This document shows, piece after piece, positions 34,820 through 45,354 of a DNA stretch of 64,000 bases (its first letter is position 1; each line of letters starts with the position of its first letter). The notes under the pieces were generated by a model, which worked only from the letters and a program-made list of their open reading frames with translations, did not search any database and was not told the origin of the DNA. The DNA lies in NCBI RefSeq assembly GCF_017877135.1, contig NZ_JAGIPH010000001.1:868001-932000 (forward strand), in the 5' to 3' direction. This DNA comes from Neorhizobium galegae (lineage in GTDB: Bacteria > Pseudomonadota > Alphaproteobacteria > Rhizobiales > Rhizobiaceae). The position numbers and the translations under genes are program-made.

Positions 34820-35293
34820 TCAGGCGGCGGGAGCCACCGCCGCGCCGACGGGCGGCGCAAGATCCAGACCCAGCAGGAAGTTGATCTGCGGGCGCGCCTT
34901 CACAAGATCATCGATCGAATAACCGGCAAGCACGTCGAAGAAGGCATTGAGTGCCTTGCGCAGCGCCGCGTTCAGGCCGCAACTGTCGACAAGCGGACAT
35001 TCGACCGCGCCATCTTCAAAACATTCGGCCATGGCAAAGCTGTCTTCCGTGACCTTCACCACGTCGAACAGGCTGATCTTGTCGGCCGGGCGGCCGAGGC
35101 GCACACCGCCATTGCGGCCGCGCAGGGTTTCGACAAGGCCTGCTTTGGTGAGCGGCTGAAGGATCTTGAACAGGAACAGTTCAGAGACGCCATAGGCGCG
35201 GGCGATCTCGGGGATGCGGCTCAAATGACCGTCATTGGCTGCGCAATACATCAACATGCGCACTGCATAATTGGTCTGTTTCGTCAAACGCAT
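34820..35293 (-). CDS. rirA: rhizobial iron regulator RirA (Rrf2 family)
   Basis: RirA is the iron-sulfur-sensing repressor of iron uptake in Rhizobium, Sinorhizobium and Agrobacterium. The 157-residue protein starts MRLTKQTNYAVRMLMYCAAN and has the winged helix (RIPEIARAYGVSELFLFKIL). The three cluster ligands are at the expected places: Cys91, Cys99 and Cys105 (AECFEDGAVECPLVDSC). With iron the cluster allows binding to IRO boxes. I did not find a convincing IRO box in its own promoter, although CCTTA-N10-TAAGG occurs at 35310-35329. Confidence 0.95.
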   Translation of the reverse strand: MRLTKQTNYAVRMLMYCAANDGHLSRIPEIARAYGVSELFLFKILQPLTKAGLVETLRGRNGGVRLGRPADKISLFDVVKVTEDSFAMAECFEDGAVECPLVDSCGLNAALRKALNAFFDVLAGYSIDDLVKARPQINFLLGLDLAPPVGAAVAPAA

Positions 35294-35452
35294 GCCGTTC
35301 TCCTTGGTGCCTTAAGCCAATATATAAGGCCTTCGCCACTTTTGAACAATTCCAAATTCGCAAATTTTACCCAGTCTATCCACTTTTCCCGAAGGGGGGA
35401 ATGAACGGTCTGCGAAATCCCGGATTCGACCGTCGGGATAGGGCCTGCAGCA

Positions 35453-35480
35453 GAAAGGGCGCCTCGACGGGCGCCCTTTC
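35453..35480. terminator. terminator after mmsA
   Basis: GAAAGGGCGCC (35453-35463) pairs with GGCGCCCTTTC (35470-35480): an 11-bp stem with T runs on both strands. Confidence 0.8.
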
Positions 35481-35506
35481 TCATTCGGCAAGTGGCTTTA
35501 AAAAAT

Positions 35507-37003
35507 TCACTTCATCGTCGGCATGACGAATTCGGCGCCGTCCTTGATTCCCGACGGCCAGCGCGAGGTGACCGTTTTCGTGCGCGTCCAGAACTTGATG
35601 GAATCGGTGCCATGCTGGTTGAGATCGCCGAAGGACGACGACTTCCAGCCGCCGAAGGAGTGGTAGGCGAGCGGAACCGGAATCGGCACGTTGACACCGA
35701 CCATGCCGATATTGATGCGGCTTGCGAAATCGCGGGCGGCATCGCCGTCGCGGGTGTAGATCGCAACGCCATTGCCATATTCGTGCTTCATCGGCAGTTC
35801 GAGGGCTTCTTCATAATTCTTAGCCCGCACGACGGAGAGGACAGGGCCGAAAATTTCGGTCTTGTAGATGTCCATGTCCGGCGTCACGTGGTCGAACAGG
35901 CAGCCGCCGACGAAATAGCCGTTCTCATAGCCCTGCAGCTTGAAATCGCGGCCATCGACGACGAGCTTTGCGCCGGCTTCGACGCCCGAATCGATGAGCG
36001 CCTTGATGCGCGCCTGGGCTTCCTTGGTGACGACCGGGCCCATGTCTGCCTTGTCATCGGTGTAGGGACCGATGCGCAAGCTCTCCACCATGGGGGTGAG
36101 CTTTTCGATAAGGCGGTTTGCGGTTTCCTCGCCGACCGGAACGGCAACCGAGATCGCCATGCAGCGTTCGCCGGCAGACCCGTAGCCGGCGCCCATCAGC
36201 GCCTGGGCGGCCTGGTCGAGATCGGCATCGGGCATGATGATCATGTGGTTCTTGGCACCGCCGAAGCACTGGGCGCGCTTGCCGTTCATGGCAGCCGTGC
36301 CATAAACATAACGGGCAATCGGGGTCGAGCCGACGAAGGAAACGGCGGAAATATCCGGATGCGTCAGGATACCGTCGACGGCCGCCTTGTCGCCGTTGAT
36401 GACGTTGAGAATGCCGGCCGGAAGCCCTGCCTCGATCATCAGTTCGGCAAGACGGATCGGAACGGACGGATCGCGCTCGGACGGCTTCAGGATGAAGGCA
36501 TTGCCGCAGGCAATCGCCGGCGCAAACATCCACATCGGGATCATGCCCGGGAAATTGAACGGCGTGATGCCCGCGCCAATGCCGACCGGCTGGCGGATCG
36601 AATACATGTCGATATTGGGGCCGGCGCCTTCGGTGAACTCGCTCTTCGACAGATGCGGGATGCCGATGACGAATTCGCAGACTTCCAGACCGCGCACGAT
36701 ATCGCCCTTGGCGTCTTCGATGGTCTTGCCATGCTCGCGCGAGAGGATTTCCGCCAGGCTGTCCATGTTGTCGTTCAAAAGCGCCACGAACTTCATGAAG
36801 ACGCGGGCGCGGCGCTGCGGATTGGTGGCCGCCCACTTGGCCTGCGCCGCCTTGGCGTTTTCAACGGCGGCATTCAGCTCCTCGGCGCTTGCCAGCGACA
36901 CTTCCCCCTGAACCTCGCCGGTTGCCGGGTTATAGATCGGCTGGCTGCGGCCGGACGTGCCGGGCACATGCTTGCCGCCAATGAAATGGCCTACCTGATA
37001 CAT
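35507..37003 (-). CDS. mmsA: methylmalonate-semialdehyde dehydrogenase (CoA-acylating)
   Basis: The 498-residue enzyme converts methylmalonate or malonate semialdehyde to propionyl- or acetyl-CoA in valine, pyrimidine and inositol breakdown. The catalytic cysteine lies in GSAGERCMAIS. The usual general-base glutamate is replaced in the sequence FGGAKNHMI, which is characteristic of the CoA-acylating group. ITPFNFPGMIP and the terminal GIKDGAEFVMPTMK fit MmsA/IolA. It is divergent from a LysR gene that probably controls it. Confidence 0.94.
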   Translation of the reverse strand: MYQVGHFIGGKHVPGTSGRSQPIYNPATGEVQGEVSLASAEELNAAVENAKAAQAKWAATNPQRRARVFMKFVALLNDNMDSLAEILSREHGKTIEDAKGDIVRGLEVCEFVIGIPHLSKSEFTEGAGPNIDMYSIRQPVGIGAGITPFNFPGMIPMWMFAPAIACGNAFILKPSERDPSVPIRLAELMIEAGLPAGILNVINGDKAAVDGILTHPDISAVSFVGSTPIARYVYGTAAMNGKRAQCFGGAKNHMIIMPDADLDQAAQALMGAGYGSAGERCMAISVAVPVGEETANRLIEKLTPMVESLRIGPYTDDKADMGPVVTKEAQARIKALIDSGVEAGAKLVVDGRDFKLQGYENGYFVGGCLFDHVTPDMDIYKTEIFGPVLSVVRAKNYEEALELPMKHEYGNGVAIYTRDGDAARDFASRINIGMVGVNVPIPVPLAYHSFGGWKSSSFGDLNQHGTDSIKFWTRTKTVTSRWPSGIKDGAEFVMPTMK

Positions 37004-37048
37004 GGATGATCCTCCGTCTGTGTTATGGCACCAGTATGCGCTTTAATT

Positions 37049-37087
37049 TGCACAATTCAACGCGATGATTTACGCATCCATTGTGCA
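37049..37087. promoter_or_regulatory. inverted repeat TGCACAAT...ATTGTGCA in the mmsA/LysR gap
   Basis: Perfect 8-bp arms at 37049-37056 and 37080-37087 have centres 31 bp apart (three helical turns). This is a typical place for a LysR-type activator site. Confidence 0.55.
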
Positions 37088-37178
37088 GAAATTGATGCAC
37101 CTGACCTCATCCGCCTGCCGCCCCTCTTCCGCGGGCGAAAAAGGGTGAGGGGCAGATGCCACTCGCAAGGACAGCCTG

Positions 37179-38060
37179 ATGGACTGGGACAATGTGCGCA
37201 TCTTTCTGGCGGTCGCGCGCGAGGGCCAGCTCCTGTCGGCGTCCCGTCGGCTAGGCCTCAACCACGCAACGCTTGGACGGCGCATCAATGCACTGGAGGA
37301 TGCGCTGCGCACGCGGCTTCTGATCCGCCGGCCGAGCGGCTGCGAACTGACGGCGGAAGGCCATGCCTTTCTCGCATCCGCCGAACGCATCGAGGCGGAA
37401 ATGCTGGCGGCGCAGGCGCGCACCGGCGAAGTGAATGCGCCCATTGAAGGCACCGTTCGTATTGGCGCACCGGATGGCTTTGGCGTTTCGTTTCTGGCGC
37501 CGCGTCTCGGCACGCTGATCAGGCGCCACCCGAACCTGCGCATCCAGCTGGTGCCGGTGCCGCGCTCGTTTTCGCTGTCGCAGCGCGAGGCCGATATTGC
37601 CATTACCGTGGAGCGGCCAAGCCAAGGGCGGCTCGTTTCCTCAAAACTCACCGATTACACGCTCGGCCTTTACGCCTCGCGCCAGTACCTCGCCCAGAAC
37701 GGCGAACCAAAAAGCCTGGATCAACTGCGGCTTCACCCGCGCATCGGCTATGTCGACGACCTGATCTTTTCGCCGCAGCTGAATTTTACCGGAGAAGTGA
37801 TGCGCGACTGGGATGCCGGCTTTGAAATTTCAAGCGCCATCGGCCAGACAGAAGCGGTGCGCACCGGCGCCGGCATCGGCATCCTGCACGATTACATCGC
37901 CCGCCCCGTGCCGGAACTTGCCCGCATCCTGCCCGACATCCGCATCCGCCGCGCCTATTGGACGTGCACCCACGAAAGCCTGCGCGACATCGCAAGGATC
38001 CGCACCGTGATCGCATTTCTGCAGGAGGCGGTGGGCGCGGAACGACAGATTTTTGTGTGA
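37179..38060 (+). CDS. LysR family regulator, probably of mmsA
   Basis: The product has 293 residues. The N-terminal helix-turn-helix (WDNVRIFLAVAREGQLLSAS, then RLGLNHATLGRRINALE) is followed by a substrate-binding domain (VRIGAPDGFGVSFLAPRL, GAGIGILHDYIA). It starts 175 bp from and divergent to mmsA, the standard layout for a LysR regulator and its target. The ligand may be a valine or pyrimidine catabolite, but this is inferred. Confidence 0.88.
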   Translation: MDWDNVRIFLAVAREGQLLSASRRLGLNHATLGRRINALEDALRTRLLIRRPSGCELTAEGHAFLASAERIEAEMLAAQARTGEVNAPIEGTVRIGAPDGFGVSFLAPRLGTLIRRHPNLRIQLVPVPRSFSLSQREADIAITVERPSQGRLVSSKLTDYTLGLYASRQYLAQNGEPKSLDQLRLHPRIGYVDDLIFSPQLNFTGEVMRDWDAGFEISSAIGQTEAVRTGAGIGILHDYIARPVPELARILPDIRIRRAYWTCTHESLRDIARIRTVIAFLQEAVGAERQIFV

Positions 38061-38127
38061 GATATTTTTCCGGCCTGAACGAAAGGAAGTAACGCCAGCG
38101 AAGAAACGAAAACACTTTGTGGAAAAA

Positions 38128-38204
38128 TGGTACGGTTGGGGGGTCTCGAACCTCCGACCTCAGGTGCCACAAACCTGCGCTCTAACCAACTGAGCTACAA
38201 CCGC
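38128..38204 (-). tRNA. tRNA-His (GTG)
   Basis: The 77-nt gene folds as a cloverleaf: acceptor GCGGTTG with CAACCGT, the D-arm AGCTCAGTTGGTTAGAGC, anticodon loop TTGTGGC giving GTG, and T-arm GGAGGTTCGAGACCCCC. CCA is encoded. The base before position 1 is T, so no G-1 is encoded; G1 faces U72 and the discriminator is A73. These are the known oddities of tRNA-His in a subset of Alphaproteobacteria. Confidence 0.96.
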
Positions 38205-38296
38205 ACGCCACGCTGCCAACCTTGGTCGGCCGTGTCTGGGGCGTGACATAGAAGCATTGCATTTTTTTTGCAAGCCCCGAGTTTCACCCCGATACG

Positions 38297-38322
38297 AAAA
38301 AGGCCGGGATGACCCGACCTTT
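38297..38322 (-). terminator. terminator of the phasin gene
   Basis: AAAGGTCGGG pairs with CCCGGCCTTT on the minus strand (38322-38313 with 38308-38299), followed by TTT. Confidence 0.8.
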
Positions 38323-38344
38323 CCGAAAGAAATGCCAAGGAAAA

Positions 38345-38791
38345 TCAGGCAGCCTTGAAGCTGGACAGCGCCTTTTCGGCGGCGTCCTTGCCGGGCTTGG
38401 TGACGTCTTCGGCGATCTTGCGGGCGGTTTCCTGCAGGGCTTTTGCCTGTTCAACCGTCACTTCAGCCTGCTTGCGCACGAAGCCGGTCTGCAGTTCGAT
38501 GAGTTCGGCAACCGACTTGACGCCGATCAGCGCTTCCAGATGCGTCAGCGACAGTTCGGCATTGGTGCGAATGGCATCGATGGCCTTCAGGCCAAGCTCG
38601 ACGGAACCGGCCTGGGCCGTGTGCAGCGTCGTTTCCACCGTCTTGGTGGCTTCTTCGGCGGCGGCCTTCAGCTTGGTGAAGGCTTCGCGCGACTGCGTGG
38701 TGCCCTTCTCGGCGAAGTCGCGCAGGTTTTCCGTCAACCGCGTCGGGTCGAAGGCGGCGAAGGAAAATACATCATCAGTCTTGTATGCCAT
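38345..38791 (-). CDS. phaP: phasin (PHB granule-associated protein)
   Basis: The product has 148 residues, helical and amphipathic with no signal. Segments such as FAEKGTTQSREAFTKLKAAA and LQTGFVRKQAEVTVEQAKAL are typical of the Phasin_2 family, which coats polyhydroxybutyrate granules. ATG 38791 is preceded by AAGGA; an in-frame TTG two codons upstream is less likely. Its promoter has two TGC-N3-GCA motifs resembling PhaR sites. In S. meliloti the phasin phaP1 lies next to cbrA, as here. Confidence 0.9.
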   Translation of the reverse strand: MAYKTDDVFSFAAFDPTRLTENLRDFAEKGTTQSREAFTKLKAAAEEATKTVETTLHTAQAGSVELGLKAIDAIRTNAELSLTHLEALIGVKSVAELIELQTGFVRKQAEVTVEQAKALQETARKIAEDVTKPGKDAAEKALSSFKAA

Positions 38792-38864
38792 GTCCAACGT
38801 CCTTGTTCCATCCCGGTACCCGCTATGGGCGACCTCATGACTGTCAATATAGCGAAGGTTATGG

Positions 38865-38891
38865 TGCGTTGCAATATGTTTGTGCGATGCA
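38865..38891. promoter_or_regulatory. paired TGC-N3-GCA motifs, candidate PhaR (AniA) operator
   Basis: TGCGTTGCA (38865-38873) and TGCGATGCA (38883-38891) lie 74-100 bp upstream of the phasin start. PhaR regulators of PHB genes bind TGC/GCA-type repeats. Confidence 0.55.
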
Positions 38892-38966
38892 ACATGAACT
38901 TTTCCTGATTAACCGTGTTCGGCGTTTCCTGGCCAAGAATGTGGACCCGGCGGGGCTTCGAAGTTA

Positions 38967-38982
38967 CTAACAATGTGTTAAC
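38967..38982. promoter_or_regulatory. CtrA-like binding site before cbrA
   Basis: CTAA-CAATGTG-TTAAC fits the TTAA-N7-TTAAC consensus of the cell-cycle regulator CtrA with one mismatch. It lies 44 bp upstream of the cbrA ATG. Confidence 0.5.
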
Positions 38983-39026
38983 GTAGCGCCGGCTTGATGA
39001 AGACGGCACCGAGTGCAAGGCCCGCC

Positions 39027-42000
39027 ATGTCTGCTGTGCAATATCCCTTCATAGACATCGCCGCGCATCCAAGGGTGCGCGATCACTTCGCCGCGGGCAA
39101 GGCTGTGGTGCTGTTCACGCGCGACATGAAAGACGTGCTGTGGGCCAATGGCCGCGGGGCGCAGCTGTTTGGCAAGGACGTCATCTACGACCTCATCGAC
39201 CAGGGGCCGCCGCGGCTGGACCTGACACTGCGTCAGGCGCAGGCAACCGCGCGCCAGCTGCATGCCACCGGCGATCAGCGCAGCTTCATGATGCGCATGA
39301 CGACAGGTTTCGAACGTCTGGCGGTGCAGGCGCTGTGCGAACTGATTGCGCTGGCCGACGGGGAAACCGCCGTTCTTCTTGCCGTCCCGGCCGCGGCCGA
39401 GGCGCCGCAGCCGGCCGAATGCGCGCGCCAGATGCTGGAAGGCTTTGACGAGCCCAACACGCATGTGGCGGTGCTGGACGGCGATGGCCATGTGATCTCC
39501 TCCTCGCCCGATTTCGGCACGGTGAACCTTACCCCCCATACTGCGCGCATGCTGGTGACGCTTGCCGCGCACGATCGCGACCGGCTGGTCAAGCGTCCGG
39601 TGCCGACCGGCGCCGGCTATCTTCCCGCAGCCATCGCGCGGCTCTCCGACGATCCGGTGCTGAACCTGCTGCTGATCGTGGAGGCTGACGCGCCGGAGCC
39701 GGCGATTGCCTTCGAGGAACGGCCGCCGGCGCCTCTACCGGAAGAACGCGTCATCGATCCGCTTGCCTCTGGCGAGACAGCCGAACTGCCGCTGCCCGAC
39801 GAGACGGCCGGGACGGTTGTGGCCGATCCTGTCGAGGAGGGCGAAGACGCCGTGCCGGCACAGGAAGAGGAGGCCCTGGCCGAGGCCCCTGCCACCTCCA
39901 CCGTCGCCATCGAGATTCCGGCCCTTGAGACGTCTACCCCCGAGACATCGGCTCTTGTCACGCCACCGGAAGACGCAGCCCCTGCCCAGGCTGCCGTCGA
40001 GCCAGAAGATGAACAGCCGGCCGCGGCCGCGGCGGCTGAACCGCCCGTCTCCGGCTTCCGTTTTCCGCACGAGGCGCGTGCCACGCGTTTTGTCTGGAAG
40101 ATTGATGCGCAGGGAATTTTCTGCGAGATCTCGCCGGAACTTGCCGCAACCGTCGGCCCCCATGCGGCCGAAGTGGTGGGGCTGGCCTTTACCGATGTCG
40201 CCGCCCTGTTCAACCTCGATCCGGAAGGCAAGATCGGCGAGCTTCTGCAGCGCCGCGACACCTGGTCCGGCAAGACGATCTTTTGGCCGGTGGAGGGCAC
40301 GTCGCTCTGCGTGCCGATCGATCTTGCCGCCCTGCCGACCTATACCCGCACCCGCGAATTCGACGGTTTCCGCGGTTTCGGCATCGTGCGCATTTCCGAT
40401 GTCGAGGAAGATCCGTTGGCGCTCGGCCTGACGCTCGCGCCGGACGATACGGACCTGACAGACGTTGTCGAGGATGATGCCGAGATCGCGGAAGGCGCCG
40501 AAGCCGAAACCTATGCCGCGGATGATGCGGGCATCGCAGACGCAGAAGACACCGCCGCAAAGACCGGCATGGCAGACGCCCTGACCGCTGCCGCACCGGC
40601 CGATGCTGATGCGGCGCCCGCCGAAGGCATTGATGACACCGCAGGCGCGGAAACCGCAAAGCCGAACGCGCCGGACGCTGACACACCGGACCAGCCCCTC
40701 GCCCCCGAAACCCTTAAAGAGGCAGGCGACACCGCGTCCTCCGAAGAGCAAGAGCCCGCCTCGATGCCGCTTCTGTGGCCGACGCATGAAAAGCCGGCGC
40801 TTCGGCTGGTGGAAAACACCCCGCGCTATTCCGAAAAGGTCATTCGTCTCGAAGAGCGCCGCCCCGGCGCCCGCGAGGGCCTGACGCCCGTCGAACAGGC
40901 CGCCTTCCGCGAGATCGCCCGCCGCCTGGAAGTGTTTCGCCAGAACGAGGAACCGGCGGGAGAGCCGCAGCCTGCTGCCGCAACCGCAACGGAGGACGAT
41001 GCCGCCCCCTTTGGCGAACCGGACGATCACGGCACGAACGCCGCCGAAGACGCGACCCCGGCGCAGTCCGCCGCAGACCCGTCCACCGAAGCAGATTCAG
41101 CCACCGATCTGCCCGCAGACGATGACACGGCTGAGCCGGTCCTGAGCGAGCCCGCCGACGAGACGGATGCACTCTTTGACGACGCCTTGTCTGCCGAGCT
41201 GACGACCGAGCCGGTCGCCGAAGACGCAGATCCGGTTGAAACGCGGCAGGAAGCCACTCTGCCGGACGCCCCGCAGGACGATCAGGACGCCTTCGCGCAG
41301 ACGCCGGACGACGCGGTGTCGCAGGACGCCCTTCCGGAGGAAAGCGACGCGGAAGACCACGAAGCGCCGCCCGCTGCTGCCGATGTGGATGACGCTGCCC
41401 GCGATACCCATGACGCAGAAAATGCCCGCGACGTTGAGGGTGAGGAGCGTATTTCGCTTGCCGAAGCCTATGCGCAGGCCATGCCGCTTCGCCAGCGTCC
41501 GGAACTCTCACCCGACGTCGTTGACCAGATGCCGGTCGCCCTTCTCGTCCACAGCGGCGAGCGGCTGATCCACGCCAATCCGGAGTTTCTGCGCCTCACC
41601 GGCTATGAAACGCTCGGTGCGCTTGCGGAGGTTGGCGGGCTCGATGCCCTGCTGCAGACGCAGGAACTGGAAGACAAGACCTCGGATGCCGGCGGCATGG
41701 TGGTGGTGCGCGCCGATGACAGCATCGTGCCGGTCACCGCACGCCTGCAATCGGTGCGCTGGGATGGCGCAACGGCGCTCATCCTTGCACTAATGCCGGT
41801 CAACGACCCTGCCGCGGCACCGGATACGGCAGCGGCTGACGAAGAAGCGCCTGCCGAACCGGACGAGCACGCACGCCAGGCTGAAAAACTGTCGCGCATG
41901 GCAGTCGAGGTGGACGAATTGCGCGCCATTCTCGATACGGCAACCGATGGCGTGGTCCTCCTTGGCAGCGAAGGCGATATCCGCTCGATGAACCGGGCGG

Positions 42001-43016
42001 CAAGCGCCCTCTTCAACTATGACAATGAGGAAACGGCGGGCAAACCCTTCGTCATGCTGTTTGCCCATGAAAGCCAGAAATCCGTGCTGGATTACCTGGC
42101 AGGCCTTGCCGGCCATGGCGTGGCAAGCCTTCTCAACGACGGGCGCGAGGTCATCGGCCGGGAAGCCTCCGGCGGTTTCCTGCCGTTGTTCATGACCATT
42201 GGCCACCTCACCTCGTCCAACGGCTACTGCGCCGTCATCCGCGACATCACCCAGTGGAAGCGCACCGAGGAAGAACTGCGCAACGCCAAGCGCGCCGCCG
42301 AAACGGCCAATGCCCACAAGAGCGATTTTCTGGCGCATGTCAGCCACGAGATCCGCACGCCGCTTAACGCCATCATCGGTTTTGCCGACATGATGGCGAC
42401 CGAGCGGCTGGGACCGATCGGCCACCAGCGCTATGTCGAATATGCCAATGATATCGGCCGGTCGGGCCGGCATGTGCTGGATATCGTCAACGATCTCCTC
42501 GACATTTCCAAGATCGAAGCCGGCGAGATGGAGCTGGATTTCGCTGCCGTCGGGCTCAATGAAACGGTGGCGGAAGCGGTATCCCTGGTGCAGCCGCAGG
42601 CAAACGGCCAGCGCGTCATCATCCGCACGGCACTGTCGCATGCGGTGCCGCCGGTGGTCGCCGACCTGCGCTCGATCAAGCAGATCGTGCTCAACATCCT
42701 GGCCAACGCCATCCGCTTTACCCCGTCCGGCGGCCAGATCGTCGTGTCGACCGCCTATGAGGCGAACGGCAATGTGGTGCTGCGCATCCGCGATACCGGC
42801 ATCGGCATGACGCGTGCGGAACTCGAACTGGCGATGAAGCCCTTCCGGCAGGTCGCCGGAGCGGCACGCAAGCGCGGCGATGGCACGGGCCTTGGACTGC
42901 CGCTGACCAAGGCCATGGTGGACGCCAACCGCGCCGCCTTCGCCATCCACTCGGCACCGAACGAAGGCACGCTGGTTGAGGTCACCTTCCCCTCGCCGCG
43001 GGTGCTCGCCAACTGA
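39027..43016 (+). CDS. cbrA: CbrA-type multi-PAS sensor histidine kinase
   Basis: The product has 1329 residues and no obvious membrane helix. After an N-terminal globular region come a PAS-like domain (about 350-460), further PAS domains (about 825-930 and 960-1080), a HisKA domain with phospho-acceptor His near 1107 (FLAHVSHEIRTPLNAII) and an ATPase domain (DTGIGMTRAELELA, GDGTGLGLPLTKA). Two long acidic Asp/Glu/Ala-rich linkers (about 225-340 and 470-820) separate the parts. The kinase core belongs to the PleC/DivJ/PdhS group. CbrA of S. meliloti acts through DivK-CtrA and affects exopolysaccharide and motility; gene neighbours match. ATG 39027 has AAGG upstream; in-frame starts at 38994 and 38997 are possible. 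Confidence 0.85.
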   Translation: MSAVQYPFIDIAAHPRVRDHFAAGKAVVLFTRDMKDVLWANGRGAQLFGKDVIYDLIDQGPPRLDLTLRQAQATARQLHATGDQRSFMMRMTTGFERLAVQALCELIALADGETAVLLAVPAAAEAPQPAECARQMLEGFDEPNTHVAVLDGDGHVISSSPDFGTVNLTPHTARMLVTLAAHDRDRLVKRPVPTGAGYLPAAIARLSDDPVLNLLLIVEADAPEPAIAFEERPPAPLPEERVIDPLASGETAELPLPDETAGTVVADPVEEGEDAVPAQEEEALAEAPATSTVAIEIPALETSTPETSALVTPPEDAAPAQAAVEPEDEQPAAAAAAEPPVSGFRFPHEARATRFVWKIDAQGIFCEISPELAATVGPHAAEVVGLAFTDVAALFNLDPEGKIGELLQRRDTWSGKTIFWPVEGTSLCVPIDLAALPTYTRTREFDGFRGFGIVRISDVEEDPLALGLTLAPDDTDLTDVVEDDAEIAEGAEAETYAADDAGIADAEDTAAKTGMADALTAAAPADADAAPAEGIDDTAGAETAKPNAPDADTPDQPLAPETLKEAGDTASSEEQEPASMPLLWPTHEKPALRLVENTPRYSEKVIRLEERRPGAREGLTPVEQAAFREIARRLEVFRQNEEPAGEPQPAAATATEDDAAPFGEPDDHGTNAAEDATPAQSAADPSTEADSATDLPADDDTAEPVLSEPADETDALFDDALSAELTTEPVAEDADPVETRQEATLPDAPQDDQDAFAQTPDDAVSQDALPEESDAEDHEAPPAAADVDDAARDTHDAENARDVEGEERISLAEAYAQAMPLRQRPELSPDVVDQMPVALLVHSGERLIHANPEFLRLTGYETLGALAEVGGLDALLQTQELEDKTSDAGGMVVVRADDSIVPVTARLQSVRWDGATALILALMPVNDPAAAPDTAAADEEAPAEPDEHARQAEKLSRMAVEVDELRAILDTATDGVVLLGSEGDIRSMNRAASALFNYDNEETAGKPFVMLFAHESQKSVLDYLAGLAGHGVASLLNDGREVIGREASGGFLPLFMTIGHLTSSNGYCAVIRDITQWKRTEEELRNAKRAAETANAHKSDFLAHVSHEIRTPLNAIIGFADMMATERLGPIGHQRYVEYANDIGRSGRHVLDIVNDLLDISKIEAGEMELDFAAVGLNETVAEAVSLVQPQANGQRVIIRTALSHAVPPVVADLRSIKQIVLNILANAIRFTPSGGQIVVSTAYEANGNVVLRIRDTGIGMTRAELELAMKPFRQVAGAARKRGDGTGLGLPLTKAMVDANRAAFAIHSAPNEGTLVEVTFPSPRVLAN

Positions 43017-43017
43017 A

Positions 43018-43070
43018 TTTCGACGGCCTCATGGCTTATGGTTGACGCGCGACGGAACGGGCCGTCGAAA
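43018..43070. terminator. long-loop inverted repeat after cbrA
   Basis: TTTCGACGGCC (43018-43028) pairs with GGCCGTCGAAA (43060-43070). The 31-nt loop is large, and a T run follows only on the minus strand, so it may better serve acsA2. Confidence 0.45.
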
Positions 43071-43125
43071 AAGAGAGGCAGCCAACGCTGCCTCCGGTTT
43101 GAGGACAAGCTGTCTCCTGTCCCGA

Positions 43126-43211
43126 CGTCATCCTCAGCCTTGTGCCGAGGATCTACAAATACCAATAAAATCAGAAGGCTGTAGATGCTCGGGACAAGCC
43201 CGAGCATGACG
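43126..43211. repeat. 86-bp palindromic repeat element
   Basis: The ends are imperfect inverted repeats about 30 bp long: CGTCATCCTCAGCCTTGTGC at the left and its near complement ending GCCCGAGCATGACG at the right, around a short AT-rich centre. Elements with CGTCATCCTCGG/TTGTCCCGAGG arms recur in Rhizobiaceae intergenic regions. No coding role. Confidence 0.65.
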
Positions 43212-43242
43212 GAAAAAAGCTGGATCCGCGTCTGGAGCCACC

Positions 43243-45195
<1,953 letters not shown>

Positions 45196-45236
45196 GTCGT
45201 CTGAACCTCCATCCCGGTGCGCAAGGTATATCATGT

Positions 45237-45245
45237 TGCATTGCA
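45237..45245. promoter_or_regulatory. TGC-N3-GCA motif upstream of acsA2
   Basis: TGCATTGCA lies 42-50 bp before the acsA2 ATG and matches the motif pair found before the phasin gene. Both genes belong to PHB metabolism. Confidence 0.4.
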
Positions 45246-45354
45246 GGATAAAGAGCCGCCATGGCTGGTTTGAGGCGGTTTCACCGGTGCCCTCGAGCAC
45301 CCCTTGAGCGCCGGTTTGCATGGCGCGGGCATTTCCGCTAACGAAGCGGCATGC

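Noticed and set aside
35294..35360. IRO-box (TGA-N9-TCA) in the rirA promoter
   Set aside because: Only partial matches; the second half-site is absent.
35492..37009. 505-codon plus-strand frame
   Set aside because: Antisense to mmsA, whose family motifs are intact.
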